A DNA stretch of 64,000 nucleotides from Symbiodinium natans. Taxonomy: Eukaryota; Sar; Dinophyceae; Suessiales; Symbiodiniaceae. The stretch spans positions 722,069-786,068 of the forward strand of contig CAJNDS010001225.1 in the NCBI GenBank assembly GCA_905221605.1. The letters run 5' to 3'. The translations under genes and the position numbers were made by a program. The notes under the pieces are model-generated. The model saw only the letters and a program-made list of their open reading frames with translations. It was not told the origin of the DNA and did not search any database. Below are positions 1 through 11,429 of this stretch, in pieces; within the stretch, counting starts at the first letter, position 1, and the number at the start of each line of letters is the position of its first letter.

Positions 1-430
1 TTGCCCAACGGATTATTAGGGTTCTGAGGGTGGTTTAGGGTTATTGAAGTTAGGGTTTAGGGTTTGGGGTTGAGGGTTGAGAGTTTAGGGTTTCGGGTTT
101 CATGTTCGGGTTTAGGGTTTGGGTTTCGGGTTTCGGGTTTCGGGTTTAGGGTTTAGGGTTTAGAGGGTCTAGGGTTTAGATTATTTGGGCTATGAGGGTG
201 GTTTAGGGTGGTTATGAGGGCTGTGGGGGTGGTTAGGGTGATAAAGGCTACTAAGGTTATTAATAGGGTCATGAGGGTGGCTTAGGTTGTTTATGGTGGC
301 TTAGGGTGGTTTAGGGTGGTTGAGGCTGGGTTACAGTTGTTTATCAGGGTGTTTTAGGGTTATCAGGGTGGTTTAGGGGTATTAGGGTTATTAGGGTTAT
401 TGGAGTTATTAGGGTTATTTGGGTGATTTA
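1..430. repeat. degenerate interstitial telomeric array with GGGTTATTA-like variants
   Basis: Degenerate TTTAGGG repeats mixed with longer variants such as GGGTGGTTTA and GGGTTATTA. No credible coding frame. The spread of variants suggests an old array broken up by mutation rather than a live telomere. Confidence 0.85.
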
Positions 431-540
431 GGGCTATTACCCTCAAGGGTATTTTTTCAGGTCACGTCCTCGCACGAGGGGCCACTGGAGGAGCAGGCGG
501 CGGAGGCACCTGGGTGGGGGTCTTCAGTCTCCGGAGTTCG
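431..540. other. short unique island between arrays, possible exon
   Basis: A non-repeat island. On the plus strand it follows a pyrimidine-rich tract ending TTTTTTCAG and is open for about 28 codons; one minus frame is also open. It is too short to decide the strand or the product. Confidence 0.3.
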
Positions 541-680
541 GGGCTTTGGGTTTAGGGTTTAGGGTTTAGGGTTTAGGGTTGAGGGTTTAGGGTTTAGGGT
601 TTGCGCTTTAGGGTTTGCGCTTTAGGGTTTAGGGTTTAGGGATTCGGGGTTTAGGGTTTAGGGTTTAGCGTTTTGGGTTT
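541..680 (+). repeat. (TTTAGGG)n interstitial telomeric array
   Basis: Near-regular TTTAGGG units with GCGCTTTAGGG variants. Confidence 0.9.
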
Positions 681-743
681 AGGCGAGTTCGCAGCTTTGC
701 GGTTGGGGGTTGATCGTGCTGAACCCTGAACACCGTTAAAACT

Positions 744-811
744 CTAAGGGTAGCTACATGGTAACCCAAGGGCCCATACTTCAGAACCCTTTAAAGAAGG
801 TAAGGAACCAT
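744..811. mobile_element. MITE family D copy (CTAAGGGTAG...ACCAT), partial
   Basis: Shares CTAAGGGTAGYTACATGGT and CAGAACCCTTTAAARRRGGTA with other copies near 10.3, 28.1 and 36.2 kb. Better copies end in the reverse complement (CATGTAACTACCCTTAG), so this is a short non-autonomous inverted-repeat element. This copy seems to lack its right end. Confidence 0.55.
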
Positions 812-1225
812 GTTTTCAGGGTCCATTAAGAAAAACCCTACACCCCAAACCCTAACCCCCTTGGGTTTAGAGTGCACTGTGGGCATCCTAACAAGCACTA
901 CGGCCCGAAGCCCCAAATGCGGCGCGCTTCTTCCCACAAATCCTAGTTTGCTTCGCAACGCCCCGGGTACGTCAATTCGGACCCAGGGTCGAGGGTGTAA
1001 GGATTTAGGGAGTCTGGGTTTAGGGTATAGGGTATAGGGTATAGGGTTTAGGGTTTAGGGTTTAGGGTTTAGGGCTCAGCGCTTCGGGCTTGGGTTTGGC
1101 TGGCCTCTCATCTCGGACCGCTTCATCCCAAGACTTCATAAGCCACAGACAGCACCTCTGTACCAAAAAGCAGCGTTAAACGGGCAACCTTGGGTAGACG
1201 AACACATGATGAACTGGCATTGCAA
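812..1225. other. islands at about 840-1010 and 1080-1215 around a short array
   Basis: Both islands have open frames on more than one strand and no recognisable domain. A short TTTAGGG/TATAGGG array separates them. No gene is assigned. Confidence 0.3.
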
Positions 1226-2000
1226 GTCGAACGGGTCTCCCTAAACCCTAAACCCTACACCCTATTGCAAGTCGAAGGGGTCTCCCTAAACCCTAAAGCC
1301 TACACCCTAAACCCTAAACCCTAAAGCCCAAACCACCCTAAACCCTAAACCCTAAACCCTAAACCCTAAACCCTAAACCCTGAACCCTGAACCCTGAACC
1401 CTGAACCCTGAACCCTAAACCCAACCTTCAGGGAATGACCAGCTCGGAGGATCTCCAGGGCTGAAGGTTTTGGGGCTTAGGCTCCTTGAGGGCTCCTGAG
1501 GGTGGTTTAGGGTTTGGGAGTTTCGGGTTTCGGGTTTAGTGTTTCGGGTTTAGGGTTTAGGGCTTGGGGTTTAGGGTTTAGGGTTTGGGGTTTAGGGTTT
1601 CGGGTTCAGGGCTTAGGGCTTCAAGCTTAGGGCTTAGGGCTCCCTGCTTGCTGAGACCGCCACAGGGCATGGGCCTCGGCGCAGTGCCTCTGCCAGCCTA
1701 CGGCAGCTGCGCGTGAAACGACGGAGAGTCCCCAAACCCAAAACCCTAAACTCTAAACCCTAAACCCCAAACCCTAAACCCTAAATAAACCCTAAACCCA
1801 AAACCCTAAACCCCAAACCCTAAACCCTAACCCTAAACCCCAAACCCTAAACCCTAGACGCTAATCGCTCCAAGCCCCCAAGAGCCCGGAGTGAGGAGCC
1901 AGGTTTAGGGTTTAGGGTTTCGGGTTTAGGGTTTAGGCTTTAGGGTTTAGGGTGTATGGCTTACAAGGGTTTAGGGCTTAGGGTTCACGAATCCTAAATC
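1226..2000. repeat. telomeric arrays in both orientations with short islands
   Basis: CCCTAAA arrays (about 1226-1420 and 1735-1860) alternate with TTTAGGG arrays (about 1495-1650 and 1905-2000). An island of about 20 bases next to the first array (TTGCAAGTCGAA) is present twice with its adjoining array, which suggests local tandem duplication. The 1645-1730 island is open on both strands. Confidence 0.75.
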
Positions 2001-2099
2001 CTAAACCCTAAGCCCTAAACTGTAGGGTATCGGATCCGGACCCAAGTGGTTCTGGCGTGCAAATGAAGGGTCATCTTAATCCAAGAGCCAAAGCCTCGA

Positions 2100-2655
2100 A
2101 CCACCCCAATCCCTGAACCCGAAGCCCAGTCTGAAAACCTAAACCCACCCTAAACCCTAAACCCTAAGCCCTAAGCCTTAAGCCCCAAATGCTAAGCCGT
2201 GAAAAATCTAGCCCCCGAACCCTAGGCGTCAAACCCCTAAACCCTTAACCTTGAACCTTAACACCATTTGAACCCCTAAACCTCTAACCCCAAGAATCAA
2301 CTAAGCCCCTAAACCCTAAAACGTAATCATCCATCAAAACCCCGACCCCTACACATCAATCAAACCCCTAAACCCTGAACCCTACACCCGAAACCCGACA
2401 CCCTGCACACAAAAACCCCAAAACCCGAAACCCGAAACCCTACACCCGAAACCCGACACCCTACACCCTAAACACGAAACCCGACACCCTAAACCCGAAA
2501 CCCTACACACCCGAAGCTTACACCCGAAACCCGAAACCCTAAACCCGAAACCCGAAACAATAAACCCGAAACCATAAACAATAAACCCGAAACCCTAAAC
2601 AATAAACCCGAAACCCGAAACCCTAAACCCGAAACCCGAAACCCGAAACCCCAAA
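2100..2655 (-). repeat. CCCTAAA/CCCGAAA variant telomeric array
   Basis: About 550 bases dominated by CCCTAAA that grade into blocks of CCCGAAA and CCCTACA. Neighbouring units share the same variant, which indicates local expansion after mutation. Confidence 0.85.
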
Positions 2656-2749
2656 GCGCAACTCGCGATCTGGAGAGGGGCCTCAGCCCCTTCAGCGTGG
2701 CCGCAATCGACTCTTGCCTTCACCCAAATCCCGATTTTTTGGGGGCTCT

Positions 2750-3000
2750 GGGGTTTAGGGTTTGGGGCTTTGGGCTTAGGGCTTAGGGCTTGGGGCTTAG
2801 GGCTTAGGGCTTAGGGCTTAGGGCTTTAGGGCTTAGGGCTTGGGGCTTAGGGCTTAGGGCTTGGGCTTCGGGCTTAGGGCTCAGGGTTTGGGTGTTTTGG
2901 GGTGTCCATTTTGAAGTTTAGGGTTTGGGGTGGGGCTTTGGGTTTAGGGCCTGGGGCTGGGGGTTTCCGGCTTAGGGTTTGGGGTTTAGGGCTAGACGGA
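2750..3000 (+). repeat. GGGCTTA variant telomeric array
   Basis: Runs of TTAGGGC instead of TTTAGGG. The same variant is homogenised near 4.4, 31.7 and 53.3 kb. Confidence 0.85.
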
Positions 3001-3250
3001 TCCCAAACAAGTACAAACCTTCATTAAGTTTTGATGCATATGGTTACTTCTCTACAATATGGTCCTTTTGGGGGTCCTTCTATTAAGATGGCCCCTCTTC
3101 TTTAGGGTACCCACAAAGGGACCATCATTTAGAGCACTCACCTTACTATGTCCCTACACCCCGAAGACCCTACTTGGGAGGACCGGGGAAACTTAGCAGG
3201 TGGTTCTTCGGTGGGCTGTAGGATAACCCCCAATTGGGGGGTCCCTGTTA
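3001..3250. other. AT-richer island, possible degraded inverted-repeat element
   Basis: Non-coding by eye. It has internal matches such as ATGGTCCTTTTGGGGGTCC against GGGACCATC, suggesting a degraded MITE. It is somewhat similar to the stretch at 58.43-58.56 kb, but I could not confirm that they are related. Confidence 0.35.
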
Positions 3251-3659
3251 CAGGGTACTTGGTTTTTTCGGTTTAGGGTTTGGGGTTTGGGGTTTGGGGT
3301 TTGGGGTTTAGGGCTTAGGGTTTAGGGTTCGGGGCTGAGTGCTTAGTGCTTAGGGCTTAGGGCTTAGGGTTGTTAACCCTCAACCCTCTCCAGCCCCAAA
3401 GCCATGGCGACAAGCCTTCGAGCCCCAAAGGCATCGCAGCCTGAGCCCTGAAACCCTTAAACCCCTAAAACCCCTAAGCTCTGGAAGCTCTGACGAAGCG
3501 GTTTGGAGTTTGGGGTTTAGGGTTTAGGGCTTAGGACTTAGGGTCACTGACTCAACTTTTGAAGCAGGTCTGTCAGGTTTCTAACAATCCCAAACCCTCA
3601 TCTTAGCTCCCCTGACTCACAAGGGGCCGAGCAGGCTGGTAAAGAAAGTGATCCCGAGG

Positions 3660-3850
3660 CTTAAGGAGAGAAAGTTCAAACCCTAAACCCTAAACCCTAA
3701 ACCCTAATTACACCCTAAACCCTAAACCCCGAAAACCTGGGTCCCAACACCAGCGGCCTTGCACGCATGGCATCGCACTGCGGGCCAGGACATGCGCATA
3801 TTCGGGGTCCAGATTCAGAGGGCTTGTCTGGATCTTACCATATTATAAAC
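3660..3850. other. island with open frames, candidate exon (strand unresolved)
   Basis: The 3735-3850 part is open on both strands over about 34 codons, so orientation cannot be decided by reading frame. The downstream trend of the window favours minus. Product unknown. Confidence 0.3.
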
Positions 3851-3949
3851 GGTTTGGGGTTTAGTGTTTAGTGTTTAGGGTTTAGGGTTTAGGGTTTAAG
3901 GGTCTCGCCAAACTCGGGTGTCTAGGGTTTAGGGTTTAGGGTTCAGGGT

Positions 3950-4450
3950 GCTAGGGGGGGAGGGACAAGGGCTTTGAGAGGGCTTCCAGGGCTTGTGGGG
4001 GCTGGGCTCTAGTGGGCTCGAGAGGGTTTAGGGTGTAGGGTTTAGGGGGTTCAGTTTAGGGGGTTCAGGGTTCAGGGTTCAGGGTTCAGGGTTCAGGGTT
4101 CAGGGTTCAGGGTTCAGGGTTTAGGGTTTAGGGTTTAGGGTTAGGGTTTAGGTTTTAGGGTTTAAGCTCAGGGACATCAAGGGGTCAAGGAGTCAAAACG
4201 CTTGAGCGCGATGGCAGATCTGGATTGTCACCAGCTTCAAAATCAACAGTTTAGGGTCCCCTTCGGGTTTAGGGTTTAGGGTTTAGGGTTTAGGGTTTAG
4301 GTTTAGGATTTAGGGTTTAGGGTTTAGGGTTTAGGGTTGAGGGTTGAGGGTTTAGGGTTTAGGGTTTAGGGTTTAGGGCTTAGGGCTTAGGGCTTAGGGC
4401 TTAGGGCTTAGGGCTTAGGGCTTAGGGCTTAGGGCTTAGGGCTTAGGGCT
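3950..4450 (+). repeat. mixed telomeric arrays with TTCAGGG and GGGCTTA sub-blocks
   Basis: A run of pure TTCAGGG units at about 4060-4115, TTTAGGG at about 4265-4370, and then about eleven GGGCTTA units at about 4371-4450. The borders between variant types are sharp. Confidence 0.9.
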
Positions 4451-4534
4451 TAGAGTTGAGCATCCTTGTTATTCGCTTCGGCTTCTGGTCACGAGGCGTG
4501 TAGAACAAGCAGACCAGGATCCGACCACAACCGC

Positions 4535-4672
4535 TAATTTGCCCCTAAACCCTAAACCCCTAAACCCTAAACCCTAAACCCCTAAACCCCTAAACCCCTA
4601 AACCCCTAAACCCTAAACCCCTAAACCCTAAACCCTAAACCCTAAACCCTAAACCCTAAACCCCCCCCCCCC
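4535..4672 (-). repeat. CCCTAAA / CCCCTAAA array ending in a poly-C tract
   Basis: CCCTAAA units interleaved with eight-base CCCCTAAA units, ending in a run of Cs. Confidence 0.9.
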
Positions 4673-4894
4673 CTCGCATGGGACCAGCCTGAACGAATTC
4701 AATTCAAAGAACCGATGCCATGGCGGTTCCAGGCTGTGCACCCCTCCCACAGACCCCTAAACCTCCCTGCACCGCGCTGAAACCGCCCTGACAGCTCCTA
4801 GGACCCCTAGAACCTCCTTCATTAGGGTTTAGGGTTTAGGGTTTAGGGTTTAGGGTTTAGGGTTTAGGGTTTAGGGTTAGGGCTTAGGGTTTAG

Positions 4895-5190
4895 GGTCAA
4901 ATCGCCCCTGCCTCCTGAACTCACGCCGTGCGTCGTGCTGCACGGGCTTTCCTTCGTCTGCGATGTGCACACTACCGCTACACCCCGCGTTGGGCCAGCC
5001 CGGCTGCCGAGGCGGCGCACGCTGGCGTTGACAAACCTTTGGGTGTACTGCCAGTGGCGGCACGACTGAAACGCGAGAGTGCGACAGTAGTTCGCTACAA
5101 GGCAGATGCTCTGCACGACGCCCGGAGTGTACGTCGGGCGGTTCGGCTGGTGCAGGAAGGGCGAGAGCAACCCCACCAGCCACGCCTGAG
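4895..5190. other. GC-rich island open on both strands, candidate exon
   Basis: About 300 bases without telomeric repeats. One plus frame (about 90 codons from the ATG at 4928, Ala/Arg-rich) and two minus frames are open through it. High GC makes chance openness likely. No motif is recognised. It lies between a TTTAGGG array and a degraded CCCTAAA array. Confidence 0.35.
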
Positions 5191-5489
5191 CCTAAGGCTT
5201 AAGGCTTACAACCCTCAACCCCTAAACCCTGAACCCTAAACCCCTAAACGAGTAGGAACGCCCCAATCCATCGAGCTTTTCTCCGGTGGGCGGGTTTTGT
5301 CACCCGAAGGTGGCAAAACTGGAAGACGATGCGCCATGGCCCTACGACAGGAGAAGCAGTGATTGGTGGGGTTGCTGAAGGACCCAACTTAGAGTTTGGG
5401 GCGTAGGCCTTAAGCCTGAGAATTTCGGGCCTTCGGGGGCATAAAGCTTTGGGTTTCGGGTTTGGGGGCACTCATACATTATTATGGAG

Positions 5490-5605
5490 TTCTTCAGGGA
5501 GGCGGGTTCATGGGGGGTAGGCACCGCGGGAACCTTAGGGAAGCTTAGGGAGCCTTGGGGAGTAGTGGGGAGTGTTAGGGAACCTTGGGTTACATATCCC
5601 CCTTC
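5490..5605. mobile_element. MITE family G copy (GGGAAGCTTAGGGAGCCTT)
   Basis: Shares AAGCTTAGGGAGCCTTRGGGAGTAGTG with sequences near 49.86 (inverted), 57.48 and 57.64 kb. The better copy at 49.8 kb has inverted ends (TATAGGGTT...AACCCTAT). Confidence 0.5.
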
Positions 5606-5904
5606 ACTGCCTCAAGAACCCTAAATCCCAAACCCTAAACCTCCCTTAAGAACCTCCCTTAAGAACCCTATAAAGGGTGTGGGGATATAGGGTTTGGGTG
5701 CTGGTTGGAAAGGTGAAAAACATTATCTAAGCCTTCTGCAAGCACTTTGAAGGGCAACCCACCTTTCAGAGTCCTGAGGACAGTGGCTGGCTGCCACAGC
5801 CAGACAGTGAGCATGCAGTTGGTCTTCTCTCCTAGGCGGGCCCTTGCGGAATGACCCTAAACCCTAAGCCCTAAACCGTAAACACTCTCTATCATATGTA
5901 TATC

Positions 5905-6530
5905 TAAACCTTAATGAACTCGTCGGCAAGGCCCAATTTGAGCCTTGCCGACGAATTTCCTGAAGGTTTAAAACCTTACTCAAACTCGTCGGCACGGCCC
6001 GTCGCCTTGCCGACGAATTTCCTGAAGGAATAAAACCTTACTCAAATTCGTCGGCAAGGCCCAAAACGTGCCTTGCCGACGAATTTGAGCTTGAAATTCG
6101 TCGGCAACCAATTTGGGCCTTAAATTCGTCGGCAAGGCCTAATTTGGGCCTTAACATTCGTCGGCAAGGCCCAATTTGGGCGAAACCTTAATGAAATTCG
6201 TCAGCAAGGCCCAAAACGCCTTGCCGACGAATTTGAAACTGAAATTGAGGCCTAATTTGGGTCTTAAATTCGTCGGCAAGGCCCAACTTGGGCTAAACCT
6301 TGGTGAAATTCGTCGGCAAGGCCCAAAACGCGCCTTGGACCTTAAATTCGTCGGCAAGGCCTAATTTGGGCGCGAAAATCGTCGGCAAGGACCAAAACGC
6401 GCCTTGCCGACGAATTCGGGCCTAAATTCGTCGGCAAGGCAAGGCCGTACTTGACGTAAATTCGTCGGCAAAGTCCAATTTGGGCGAAAGCTTGGTGAAA
6501 TTCGTCGGCAAGGCCTAAATTTCGATCTTG
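5905..6530. repeat. TCGTCGGCAAGG direct/inverted repeat array
   Basis: About nineteen copies of AATTCGTCGGCAAGGC or its reverse complement GCCTTGCCGACGAATT, spaced about 20-45 bases, many forming hairpins with spacers such as CCCAAAACGC. Spacers include TAATTTGGGCCTTAAA. It is unrelated to the telomeric unit. Translated frames through it are repeat artefacts. Confidence 0.9.
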
Positions 6531-6839
6531 GCGTTGGGCGTTGGTTTAGGATGTCCACCTTCTCGTTTGCTCAGTGGTGGTCATTAGTTTCGGTGTTGAG
6601 CCATCCAAATAATACGAGGAAACTTTGCATTTCTGGAACTTCGGGTGGGTGGGTATCTTTCGATGCGATAAACGACGAGCCTAAACGAGAAACTGCTCGA
6701 CCAGGAGCTCTTGAACCCTAAATCCTCAATCCTAAACCCTAAACCCAAGGGCCTGCCTAGTCTGGGGTTCCGATTCAGATAAAACGAAACAGAAGGGCCG
6801 CCAACTCGCAAGTCCAGACTGAGAACTGTAGGCTTGATA

Positions 6840-7005
6840 AGGTTCAGGCTTAGGTTTGGGGTCCGGGGTTCGGGGTTCGGGGTTTGGGGTTTGGGGTTTA
6901 GGGTTTGGGGTTTAGGGTTTAGGGTTTAGGGTTTAGGGTTTAGGGTTTAGGGCTTAGGGTTCAGGGTTTAGGGTTTAGGGTTTAGGGTTTAGGGGCCTGG
7001 GCGGC
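6840..7005 (+). repeat. (TTTAGGG)n array with TTCGGGG start
   Basis: Regular TTTAGGG units preceded by TTCGGGG/TTTGGGG variants. Confidence 0.9.
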
Positions 7006-7187
7006 TGATACGGCTTTAGGCAAACAAATGCTAAGGGCGTAGAGTCCGCTCACTTCGCTCCAAGCTATGTGCCTGCAGCCCCAAATGCCACAGTCCTAAA
7101 ACACAGGAGGCCCAAATAGGGATAGGGTTTAGGATTTGGGGTTTAGGGTCTAAGGCTTAGGGGTTTAGGGTTGAGGGTTTAGGGGGT

Positions 7188-7439
7188 ATGCTGGCTAGTC
7201 CTTATTGTACTCCCATAGAGATTCATCCAGTGGACCATGTTGGTACTTTCGTCGGCTCCTGTAGGACTGCGCTTGGGTTGGGGACACCTTCCTATGCACA
7301 AAGTCAAACACACTTGTGCGGAAAACGCTGTCATGGCGATGTGTCTCGGGGGATGTCCTGGGAGATACCTCTCGGCTGGATGAGGGAGCTAGAGCTGCAG
7401 CAAACTCGAACCTCTCACACCCCGAACGCTAAAGCTTAA
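7188..7439 (+). CDS. open frame of 83 codons, function unknown (doubtful)
   Basis: An ATG-started open frame in a non-repeat island after a TTTAGGG array. No signal peptide, membrane segment or known motif is evident. The last residues are made of telomere-like sequence. It may be an exon, or chance; the strand opposes the well-supported genes of the window. Confidence 0.2.
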   Translation: MLASPYCTPIEIHPVDHVGTFVGSCRTALGLGTPSYAQSQTHLCGKRCHGDVSRGMSWEIPLGWMRELELQQTRTSHTPNAKA

Positions 7440-7484
7440 GCCCTATAATCACACACACACACACACCCTAATGTTAACGTCCCA

Positions 7485-7632
7485 TTTATAAATGGGGTGG
7501 TAATCGTAATATTCGCCGGGCCAGAGGGCCCCATTACGGGAGGTTTTCGGGCCGATGTATGTAAACAAGTCTATATAGGGGGGTCCGGTGAGAATAATAA
7601 TGGGGTGGTAATTGTAAAATTTGTCCGGCCAG
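7485..7632. repeat. pair of about 35-base direct repeats
   Basis: ATGGGGTGGTAATCGTAA followed by a CCGGGCCAG-like end occurs at about 7490 and again, diverged, at about 7600, roughly 108 bases apart. They enclose a GTCTATATAGGGGGG segment, perhaps a small element. Confidence 0.5.
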
Positions 7633-7759
7633 GAATTGAAAATAATACTGAAAATGGCTTAAGAGTCCCATTGCCGAGAAGACTTTTCAGCTGAGCTGGC
7701 TTGAAGCAGAGAGCAAGCAGAACAATTCACAAGACAAAGCAAAGCAGACCCTGACAGCT

Positions 7760-7815
7760 GACCCCCCCCAGACCCCCAGACCCCCAGACCCCCAGACCCC
7801 CAGACCCCAGACCCC
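7760..7815. repeat. (CAGACCCC)n microsatellite
   Basis: Seven or so tandem units of CAGACCCC, followed by a poly-T and a poly-G tract at about 7845-7900. Confidence 0.85.
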
Positions 7816-7979
7816 CAGAATCCGCACCGTTGACACCCCCTCTTTTTTTTCCACCCCTCCAAACCCCGGGGACCAAAACAAATTTGGGGGGGGGGGGTTA
7901 TTAAAGGGACCCTAACATTAAGCCCTGAGCCCTAAACTTTTAACCCTAAACAACCATAAGCCCTAAAGCCTAAACCCTA

Positions 7980-9650
7980 AGCCCTAAGCCTAGGTCCGAA
8001 CAGAGGATTTCTGAGAACCTGGAGGTCACGGCTCGCATAGGTCTGCAGAGCGGCAGTTCTGTAGCTGAAGCTAGGCTTGAGGACAGGCAGGGCAGTCATC
8101 TAAACCCTAAACCCTAAACCAAAAAACCCTAAGGCTCCGTAGCATCATAGGACCCCAGAAGGACCATAATGCAAGCAACTGCCCCGATGCTGCATTCGGC
8201 TTTTGTGGCTTTGGTCTTGTTCATTTGGGGCCCTAAACCCGAAACCCGAAACCCTAAACCCTAAACCCTAACCCTTAACCTGCATTGATTATTTGGGGGC
8301 CCCTAAGCCCTAAACCCTAAACCGCAGGGTCGGGCCGGCGTTTCAAGTGTTCGGTGTGGGGTTCGGAGAGGTCGCCCTGTTTGGCCTTGGGAGGTTTAGG
8401 GTTTCGGGTTTTAGGGTTTAGTGTCCTTTGGCGGGGGTAAGAGGAGCAGAGGGACTATAACTTCTTGAAGTATCCAAGTTTTGCAAAAGTTTGGCCTTCT
8501 TTGCTTTATCGCCTGTTTGCTTGGAGGGGCTTGTGGCCTCCTCGTGTTACATTATTCCCTACGTACCACATTCGAGGAAAAAGCTGTCCGCACAATAACC
8601 ATACACACCGTTCCGAAAACAACTGTCCCCACCACAAACATAAGGTAAGCTCACTTTTGTAGTACGTACAAGGTCCAGAAAACATATGAAGCACGGTATA
8701 TATATATATATATATATCTTGTACCCTAAGGGTACCACTGGGCTACCAACAACAAGGCTTCACCTTTGGGACCCTAAACCCTAAACCCTAAACCCTAAAC
8801 CCTAAACCCGTAACCCCGTTTTCCCAAGTGTCCTACCAAGAATCCCCTTTGTAGGGTTTAGGGTTTTGGGTTTCGAGGGACGTCCCAGGAGTTCTGCTTC
8901 TGTGCAGTACTGAGATGCTCGGCTCGGGCGCGGCAACTTCAGCGAAAAGTCAGGCTGGTTTTAGGGTTTGGGGTTCAGGGTTCAGGGTTCAGGGTTTAGG
9001 GTTTAGGGTTTAGGGTTTCGGGTTTCGGGTTTAGGGTTTAGGTTTTCGGGCTTAGGGCTTCGGGCTCAGGGCTTAGGGTTTAGAGAGAAGGTTCAAGGTT
9101 ATAACGAGTAGAGGTCTGGGGCTTAGTGTTTAGGGGGGGTCGTGCACGCATGTCATCCCAGCAGAACCGACTCAAAAACCTGGAACTAGCAGGGTTTAGG
9201 GTTCCTTGGACGAGCTGCCCACTCACCGTACGCCGAATTTACTTCGGCTGCCTCACAACCAAAGTAAACCCTAAGCCTTAAGCGTTTCCTGCTTGTAGTA
9301 ACAGCCGTGAATCACGCCCTAAACCTGCGGCTCATTATCGACGCAGAAGCCTATCGCCAGGACCCGCCAAAAAGCCAATCTACGAATATGACAGGATTTA
9401 GGATTTAGGGCGTTGGGCTAGTCGCGGAAACTCCCCAAAGTCATACGAGCCCCCATGCAACAGGGTGTAGGGGTTAGGGTTCAGGGTTTAGGGACTAGGG
9501 TTTATGGTTCAGGGTTTGGGGTTTAGGGTCTAGTGTCTAGGGTCTAGGGGCACCGTTTCCATCAGCCTGGAAAGCAGGTTAACAAGTGAGCAAACGCTGA
9601 GGAATCATGACCTTGATCATGTCATGACAAAATGACCTGTGGTGGCACAC
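7980..9650. other. mixed islands and short arrays
   Basis: Short telomeric arrays (about 8100, 8240, 8770, 8960-9080, 9470-9550) with islands of 80-250 bases. The 8460-8690 island is AT-richer and ends in a (TA)n tract at 8697-8717. No domain is recognised in either strand. Confidence 0.4.
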
Positions 9651-9659
9651 CCACTTCTC

Positions 9660-9716
9660 CTAAACCCTAAACCCTAAACCCTAAACCCTAAACCCTAAAC
9701 CCTAAACCCTAAACCT
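9660..9716 (-). repeat. (CCCTAAA)n array
   Basis: Eight near-perfect CCCTAAA units. Confidence 0.95.
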
Positions 9717-9904
9717 TAGGGGCTGAATACCCTGGCCCAAAGAAGGTTAACCTTTTGTTTGCAAGAGGATGAGATATAACCCAAAAGGTTGAAGGTTAAC
9801 TGCCCACCTGAGTTGCAGAGCCAAACACCCCAACAGCCTCAACTGCACCCTAAACCCTAACCCTCAACCCTAACCCGAAACCCTAAACCCTAAACCCTAA
9901 ACCT

Positions 9905-10260
9905 AAACCCCAAGGTCCTCAATTCTTGGATTCCTCTGCCCAGGTCCTCAGTGGACCCGGAATCTAGGCATGCGTCGATCATCGCGCTCTGCCGAAAAAT
10001 AAACACACCATAGCTAAACGGTGCAAAACGCCGGATGAACAGGGGTGTAGTTTTCCCACTGCTTTTGCAAAATGCGGCTCCACATAACACAGTTGGCTGG
10101 ACCACGAAGGCTCGTCTCGCTGCTGTACCCATCCTTTCGGATAACAGTAGCTACGGAACAGCGGTTGCTGGCATTTCTATGGTTTCCACCAGCAGACAAG
10201 ACAGCACAACAAATGGGAACAAAACAACTACGAGGCACAATGATGGGAAGAGTGTGCATC
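9905..10260. other. non-repeat island with overlapping open frames on both strands
   Basis: One minus frame (80 codons, 9890-10132) and two plus frames (10035-10265 and 10072-10287) overlap. None shows a recognisable domain. A MITE follows immediately. Confidence 0.3.
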
Positions 10261-10402
10261 TCTGAGGGCAGTTACATGGTCCCTTAGTACGGGCCCTTAA
10301 AAGGATACCCCTTATCTACCCCCTTACATACCCTATACAAAAAATAAGGGCCTATACATCAGAACCCTTTAGAGGAGGTAAGGGACCATATTGAAGGCCA
10401 TA
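10261..10402. mobile_element. MITE family D copy
   Basis: Contains GTTACATGGTCCCTTAGTA at the left and CAGAACCCTTTAGAGGAGGTA with GGGACCAT near the right, matching copies at 0.75, 28.1 and 36.2 kb. Confidence 0.55.
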
Positions 10403-11159
10403 CCATGGCAATATGATACCTGGTGCTTTGCCTGCCATGTGTTGTTACTGCTGCACTTTACTACGCGGTACTTCACAATCGCGACAGTAGGAGTGATAGT
10501 GCTGGTCATGGTACTGATAGCGACGAAAACAGCAACTGGGTCATTAAAGACACGAACAGGAGGGGAACATTCAGCTAAGCAGGGGAAGGGTAACCCTAAA
10601 CCCTAAACCCTAAACCCTAAACCCTAAACCGGCTGAGAGCCGATCAACCACTTCAGAGGTCCAACACATGCAGCTCGAGCCTCCATGGTGAAGCCAAGAG
10701 CTCCACTCTTGAAAGCAACTGCTTTGTGGTGTCTTCGATGCAGAACAAATCGTCTGGGGCCTTCCCAAGAGCAATGTCACCCGAAAACCTAAACCCTAAA
10801 CCCTAAAACCCTTGAGAAACACCCAGACACAACTGCATTTTGCAGATAGCCAGCGAAGCCGATATCTCCTCCAGAGAGTCCTACGCCCTGTTGCCGTAGG
10901 ACCGAAAAGCATCGAGGATGCTGCCCATGAACAGAGTCGACATTCTCACTCTGAAAAACTGCTTGTATCACGAGTACGGCTCTTCACGCGTTCTTACCCT
11001 AAACCCTTTAAAAAAAAATCTCAACAAAAAAACCTAAATCCCGAAAAGCCGCAAACCCTAATATACGCCCTCTATTTCCGTCATTGCTCCTCGTGATTCT
11101 GCGTCAAGGCTTCCCCTTCACACCCGGGTTCCTGTAGAGTTGATCAAGAGGGCATCCCA

Positions 11160-11345
11160 AAACTACACCCTACACCCTAAACCCTAAGCCGTAACCTCCA
11201 AAACTACACCCTACACCCTAAACCCTAAGCCGTAACCCTAAACCCTAAACCCTAAACCCTAAACCCTAAACCCTAAACCCTAAACCCTAAACCCTAAACC
11301 CAACCCCTAAACCCTAAACCCTAAACCCTAAATCCTTAAACCCTC
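11160..11345 (-). repeat. (CCCTAAA)n array with a duplicated 40-base starter unit
   Basis: The unit containing CCAAAACTACACCCTACACC occurs twice in tandem before a regular CCCTAAA array. Confidence 0.9.
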
Positions 11346-11429
11346 AGGAGAGTTCGGGTAGGAATGGGTTGCGTTTAGGGTTTAGGGATTACTGATTAGG
11401 CATGAGGGTTTAGGGTTTAGGGTTTGCTC

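Noticed and set aside
1-4900. A true chromosome end or subtelomere at the left edge
   Set aside because: Arrays here are no denser, longer or more uniform than elsewhere in the window, and both orientations are mixed.
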